A stretch of DNA of 8,909 nt, from the NCBI GenBank assembly GCA_964533965.1, contig CAZHNN010000044.1:1-8909 (forward strand), in the 5' to 3' direction. A model generated the notes under the pieces. It searched no databases. It saw only the letters and a list, made by a program, of their open reading frames with translations, and was not told the origin of the DNA. Below are positions 5,671-8,909 of the stretch, piece by piece. Made by a program: the position numbers and the translations under genes. Within the stretch, counting starts at the first letter, position 1; each line of letters opens with the position of its first letter. The DNA comes from RGIG3178 sp964533965 (GTDB lineage: Bacteria; Bacillota; Clostridia; Christensenellales; QAND01).

Positions 5671-7314
5671 GTGTCTAGAGTGGTTGTCACAGGAGCTGAG
5701 CTGCGCGAGATGGTCTTTGTGGCCAGCGCCTTTTTGGAGAAGAACCGAAAGGCGATCGACGCTCTCAATGTCTTCCCAGTACCTGACGGAGATACGGGCA
5801 TCAACATGTCTTTGACGATGCAAATGGCGGCCAAAGAGGTGCGGGATGCCAAAACGGATACAGTTCAACATGTTGCGGATGCCGTGGCGCTGGGCTCCTT
5901 GAAGGGTGCCCGCGGTAACAGCGGCGTTATCCTCTCTCAGATATTTAGAGGATTTGCCAAGGGGTTGGTCAATCAAAACATCATGGATGGCCCCGCTTTG
6001 GCACAGGCTGTACAGATGGGCGTTGAAGCGGCGTACAAAGCCGTTATGCGTCCCAAGGAAGGCACCATACTGACCGTTGCGCGCATGATGGCCGAAGCGG
6101 GCAAGCGTGCTGCAGAAAGCGGCGGCGATACGCTGCAAGTGCTTGAAGCCATGCTGGCCGAGGGTGAGACGACGCTTCAGAAAACGCCCGATATGCTTCC
6201 TGTTTTAAAGGAAGCGGGCGTGGTGGACGCAGGAGGAACGGGCCTTTTAATCATTTTCCGTGGGTTCAAGATGAGCCTCGATGGCGAAGAAGTGCCCGAA
6301 GAGGAGATCACCAACCTCGGCGGATATGTAAAGCCGATGGAAGAGGAGACAAGCGATCTGGAATTCCAGTACTGCACGGAATTCTTCATTAAAAGCAAAG
6401 ACGGCAACCTCGGTGAGAGCGATGCCGACCGGCTGCGCGGCATGCTGGAAAAAATCGGCGACTGTGTACTCGTCGTCGGTGAAGGTGCACTGTTCAAAGT
6501 GCACGTCCACTCCAACACTCCGGGCAAAGCGCTTCAATACGGACTTCGTTTTGGCATGCTCTCCAACATCAAGATTGATAACATGACCGAACAACACCGT
6601 TCCGTCCTTGATATGGAGACGGAGCTGACTCCCGCTTTGAAGAAGACCCCGCCCAAGAAAATCGGAATCATAGCGGTAGCCGCAGGAGACGGGTTGGCAG
6701 AAATCTTCCGGGAACTGGGCACTGATGTCGTCGTGGAAGGCGGACAGAGCATGAACCCTTCCATCGAGGATCTCTCTGCGGCAGTGGAATCGGTCAATGC
6801 GGAATGTGTGATCATACTACCCAACAACAAGAACATCATTCTGGCAGCGCAACAGGCAGCCCAACTGCATGAGGAGAAGCGAGTCGAAGTCATCCCTAGC
6901 CTCTCCGTGCCGCAGGGGATTTCGGCAGCCATTGCGTTCAATCCGGATGTGAGCGCCAAAGAGAACATAGAGGCGATGCAGGATGCTCTTAACACCGTTC
7001 ACAGTGCACTTGTGACGTTTGCTGTGCGCGATACCACGCTAAACGGAAAAGAGATCAAGCAGGGAGATATCCTTGGCATCTTTGACGGGGATCTGACGGT
7101 AACCGGCCAGAGCAAACAGGAAGTTTCGCTCGAGTTGCTAAAGCAAGCCGTCAAACCGGGCCATGAGACCATCAGCGTCTATTACGGCGATGAGATAACC
7201 GAAGAGGAAGCATCCGCGCTTGCCCAAAGCATTGAATCAGAATTCGAGGATTGCGAAGTACAGGTATACAATGGCGGGCAGCCTCTGTACTATTATATCT
7301 TCGGCATCGAATGA
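5671..7314 (+). CDS. fakA: Fatty acid kinase, ATP-binding catalytic subunit FakA (YloV)
   Basis: Phosphorylates fatty acids presented by a FakB (DegV-family) protein, giving acyl-phosphate for phospholipid synthesis; cytoplasmic. At 547 residues it has the full family length (B. subtilis YloV is about 550). The N-terminal DhaL-type kinase domain carries VFPVPDGDTGINM with Asp39, Asp41, Thr42 and Asn45 for Mg-ATP, and GARGNSG (79-85). The middle domain keeps Cys235 and His278-x-His280, matching the zinc-site residues of FakA. The C-terminal domain has EGGQSMNPS and PNNKNIILAAQQA, both typical of the family. The start codon is GTG 5671, with GGAGGG 5 nt before it. It follows the Asp23-type gene in one operon and is closed by a hairpin directly after the stop. 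No fakB lies in the window, so the partner must be encoded elsewhere. Confidence 0.95.
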   Translation: MSRVVVTGAELREMVFVASAFLEKNRKAIDALNVFPVPDGDTGINMSLTMQMAAKEVRDAKTDTVQHVADAVALGSLKGARGNSGVILSQIFRGFAKGLVNQNIMDGPALAQAVQMGVEAAYKAVMRPKEGTILTVARMMAEAGKRAAESGGDTLQVLEAMLAEGETTLQKTPDMLPVLKEAGVVDAGGTGLLIIFRGFKMSLDGEEVPEEEITNLGGYVKPMEEETSDLEFQYCTEFFIKSKDGNLGESDADRLRGMLEKIGDCVLVVGEGALFKVHVHSNTPGKALQYGLRFGMLSNIKIDNMTEQHRSVLDMETELTPALKKTPPKKIGIIAVAAGDGLAEIFRELGTDVVVEGGQSMNPSIEDLSAAVESVNAECVIILPNNKNIILAAQQAAQLHEEKRVEVIPSLSVPQGISAAIAFNPDVSAKENIEAMQDALNTVHSALVTFAVRDTTLNGKEIKQGDILGIFDGDLTVTGQSKQEVSLELLKQAVKPGHETISVYYGDEITEEEASALAQSIESEFEDCEVQVYNGGQPLYYYIFGIE

Positions 7315-7317
7315 CAT

Positions 7318-7345
7318 AAAAAGCGCCGAAAGGCGCTTTTTTCTT
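7318..7345 (+). terminator. Intrinsic terminator between fakA and recG
   Basis: AAAAAGCGCC (7318-7327) pairs with GGCGCTTTTT (7332-7341) around a GAAA tetraloop, and the T-run continues to 7342, then CTT. It starts 3 nt after the fakA stop and ends 16 nt before the recG ATG. recG therefore depends on read-through or on a promoter I cannot identify. The 5' arm is repeated exactly at 7366-7375 inside recG (see findings). Confidence 0.85.
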
Positions 7346-7361
7346 GTACGGAAGTGAAAAA

Positions 7362-8909
7362 ATGCAAAAAGCGCCCGTTCAGACCATCAAGGGTATTGGT
7401 GCAGCCCGAACTGCGCAGTTGAATAAGCTGGGTATTTTTACGGCAGAGGACCTGCTGTCCCACCTGCCGCGGGAGTATCATGATCTGACAAGATGTTCCT
7501 GCGTGAATGAAATGCGCACGGGGCAGCCTTGGTTTGGCTTATTGACGTTGACGGAGGATGCCAGGCTCAACTATATCAGGCGCGGGTTTAACATCGTGCG
7601 CGCGCGCGCAGGCGACGCTTCCGGTACCATCGTGCTCGTTTTCTACAACCAACCATATTACAAGAATTCGCTGCTCTCGGGCAAACGGTATTATGTCTAC
7701 GGCATGCCAGTTTACAGCGGAGGGGAAATCCGACTTGTAAACCCCATGATTGAAGCAGAGGAAACGAGTGCCGGGCTCCGTATGCTGCCCGTCTATCGCA
7801 CAACCGCCGGATTATCTCAATCCGCAATACGCAAATGCATGCGGCAATGTCTTGTGCAATTCGGCGACACCATCGAAGATGTATTGCCAAGGACAGTGCG
7901 GGAACGTTACGATGTTTTAAGCCTCAGGGATGCGTATGAGTTCGCACATTTCCCGGTCAATGATACGGTTTGTAAAAAAGCCATCAATTCGCTGGCATTT
8001 ACGGAATTACTGCAGCTCAGGCTGTATTTGAAGAACAAGAGGATGCTTCGGACCAAGGCGCAGCCAATGAATATCTCGGCCGATCAACGGGATACGTTCT
8101 TGAAGCTTCTCGGTTTTCCGCTTACCGAGGCCCAGCAGCGCGCTATAGCACAGATAGCGGAAGACATGCAAAAGGATGAACCGATGAGCCGACTGTTGCA
8201 AGGGGACGTCGGATGCGGCAAAACGGTCGTAGCCTTCTACGCCTTGTTTACGGCAGTTGTTTGTGGCATGCAGGGTGCTATGATGGCGCCTACGGAACTA
8301 TTGGCGCAGCAGCACTTCAGAGCGGGACAAAAGCTGTTTGAATCCATTGGGTTGAAAACAGCCTGTCTTCGATCCGGCATGAAAGCGGCTGAACGGGCAG
8401 AAGTGCTTTCTGGAATCGCCGACAACAGCATTCAGGTTGTATTTGGCACACATGCGCTGCTCTCGCAGGGCGTTGAATTCCATAACCCCGGCGTGATCGT
8501 GGTAGATGAGCAGCACCGGTTCGGCGTTAAACAACGTGCGCAGCTTTTGGGAAAAGCCGATTGCCATGCGCTGTTTTTGAGCGCCACCCCGATTCCAAGG
8601 ACGCTTGCGATGATCGTCTACGGCGATTTGGACATTAGCGTTATCGATCAGATGCCTCCGAACCGGAAGCCGGTCAAAACACACATCGTTCTTCCCAACA
8701 AGCAGGACGATATGTTTGAGTTTCTGGCGAAAAGCATTGAACAGGGACGGCAGGGCTACATCGTTTGCCCGCAGATAGAGCCACAGGAAATAGGCGTGCT
8801 GCATTCGGCGGAAGAACTCTACGATCGGCTAAGATCGGATGAACGTCTCAAGGCCGGTCTGATGCACGGACGGATGAAACCTGCGGAACGCGATACGGTG
8901 ATGTCGAAG
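7362..8909 (+). CDS. recG: ATP-dependent DNA helicase RecG (3' end cut by window)
   Basis: Branch-migration helicase that remodels stalled replication forks and recombination intermediates. 516 codons are visible; the family is usually about 680 residues, so roughly three quarters is present and the frame is open to the last base. An HhH-like start (VQTIKGIGAARTAQLNKLGI) is followed by the OB-fold wedge region at about 60-150. Helicase domain 1 then shows FPLTEAQQRAI (a Q-like motif), GDVGCGKT with Lys287 (Walker A), APTELLAQQH, GTHALL, DEQHRFGVKQR (Asp382-His385, motif II) and SATPIPRTLA (407-416, motif III). The MHGRMKPAERD segment near the end opens helicase domain 2. The start is ATG 7362; the only upstream match to a ribosome binding site is a weak GGAAG at about 7 nt. 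A GTG 8 nt earlier is out of frame. In B. subtilis the same block carries serine dehydratase genes between fakA and recG; here they are absent. Confidence 0.96.
   Translation, partial: MQKAPVQTIKGIGAARTAQLNKLGIFTAEDLLSHLPREYHDLTRCSCVNEMRTGQPWFGLLTLTEDARLNYIRRGFNIVRARAGDASGTIVLVFYNQPYYKNSLLSGKRYYVYGMPVYSGGEIRLVNPMIEAEETSAGLRMLPVYRTTAGLSQSAIRKCMRQCLVQFGDTIEDVLPRTVRERYDVLSLRDAYEFAHFPVNDTVCKKAINSLAFTELLQLRLYLKNKRMLRTKAQPMNISADQRDTFLKLLGFPLTEAQQRAIAQIAEDMQKDEPMSRLLQGDVGCGKTVVAFYALFTAVVCGMQGAMMAPTELLAQQHFRAGQKLFESIGLKTACLRSGMKAAERAEVLSGIADNSIQVVFGTHALLSQGVEFHNPGVIVVDEQHRFGVKQRAQLLGKADCHALFLSATPIPRTLAMIVYGDLDISVIDQMPPNRKPVKTHIVLPNKQDDMFEFLAKSIEQGRQGYIVCPQIEPQEIGVLHSAEELYDRLRSDERLKAGLMHGRMKPAERDTVMSK

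Noticed and set aside
5497..6995. Several long open frames on the minus strand opposite the Asp23-type and fakA genes.
   Set aside because: They lie antisense to securely identified proteins, lack ribosome binding sites and show no family motifs; they are by-products of codon bias in the real genes.

Overview
The window looks like core chromosome from a moderately GC-rich anaerobic member of the Bacillota, probably Clostridia (inference). Supporting signs are a PrsA-type foldase lipoprotein, a zinc-ribbon L28, the Firmicute gene order rpmB / asp23-type / fakA / recG, strong AGGAGG-like ribosome binding sites, housekeeping-type promoters, and iron-sulfur enzymes typical of anaerobes. No transposase, phage gene, CRISPR array, tRNA or rRNA is visible, and I see no base-composition break that suggests transfer.

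Layout. 1-219 (+): C-terminal end of an aldo/keto reductase with a ferredoxin-like tail, ending at a terminator it shares with the convergent next gene. 304-2468 (-): an MscS channel followed by a secreted parvulin foldase lipoprotein. 2564-4419 (+): a PHP-type histidinol-phosphatase overlapping by 4 bases an old-yellow-enzyme-family reductase with a C-terminal Cys cluster, closed by a strong terminator. 4519-4680 (+): a 53-residue hydrophobic protein. 4801-4992 (-): rpmB. 5302-8909 (+): an Asp23/Gls24-family protein, fatty acid kinase FakA and RecG, the last cut by the window end. RNA signals sit in the gaps: divergent promoters at 2484-2537 and 5026-5255, and hairpin terminators at 231-279, 4422-4449, 4772-4794 and 7318-7345.

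How the genes fit together. The right half is the widely conserved block of ribosomal protein L28, an envelope-stress Asp23-type protein, a kinase that activates exogenous fatty acids, and a DNA repair helicase. The left half holds envelope functions (osmotic valve, extracytoplasmic foldase) and a metabolic gene pair. I did not find a clearly new multi-gene system. The points most worth checking are the small membrane protein, the 10-nt repeat that gives the recG leader two alternative hairpins, and the stand-alone reductase that keeps an electron-transfer Cys motif but has no attached flavin domain.
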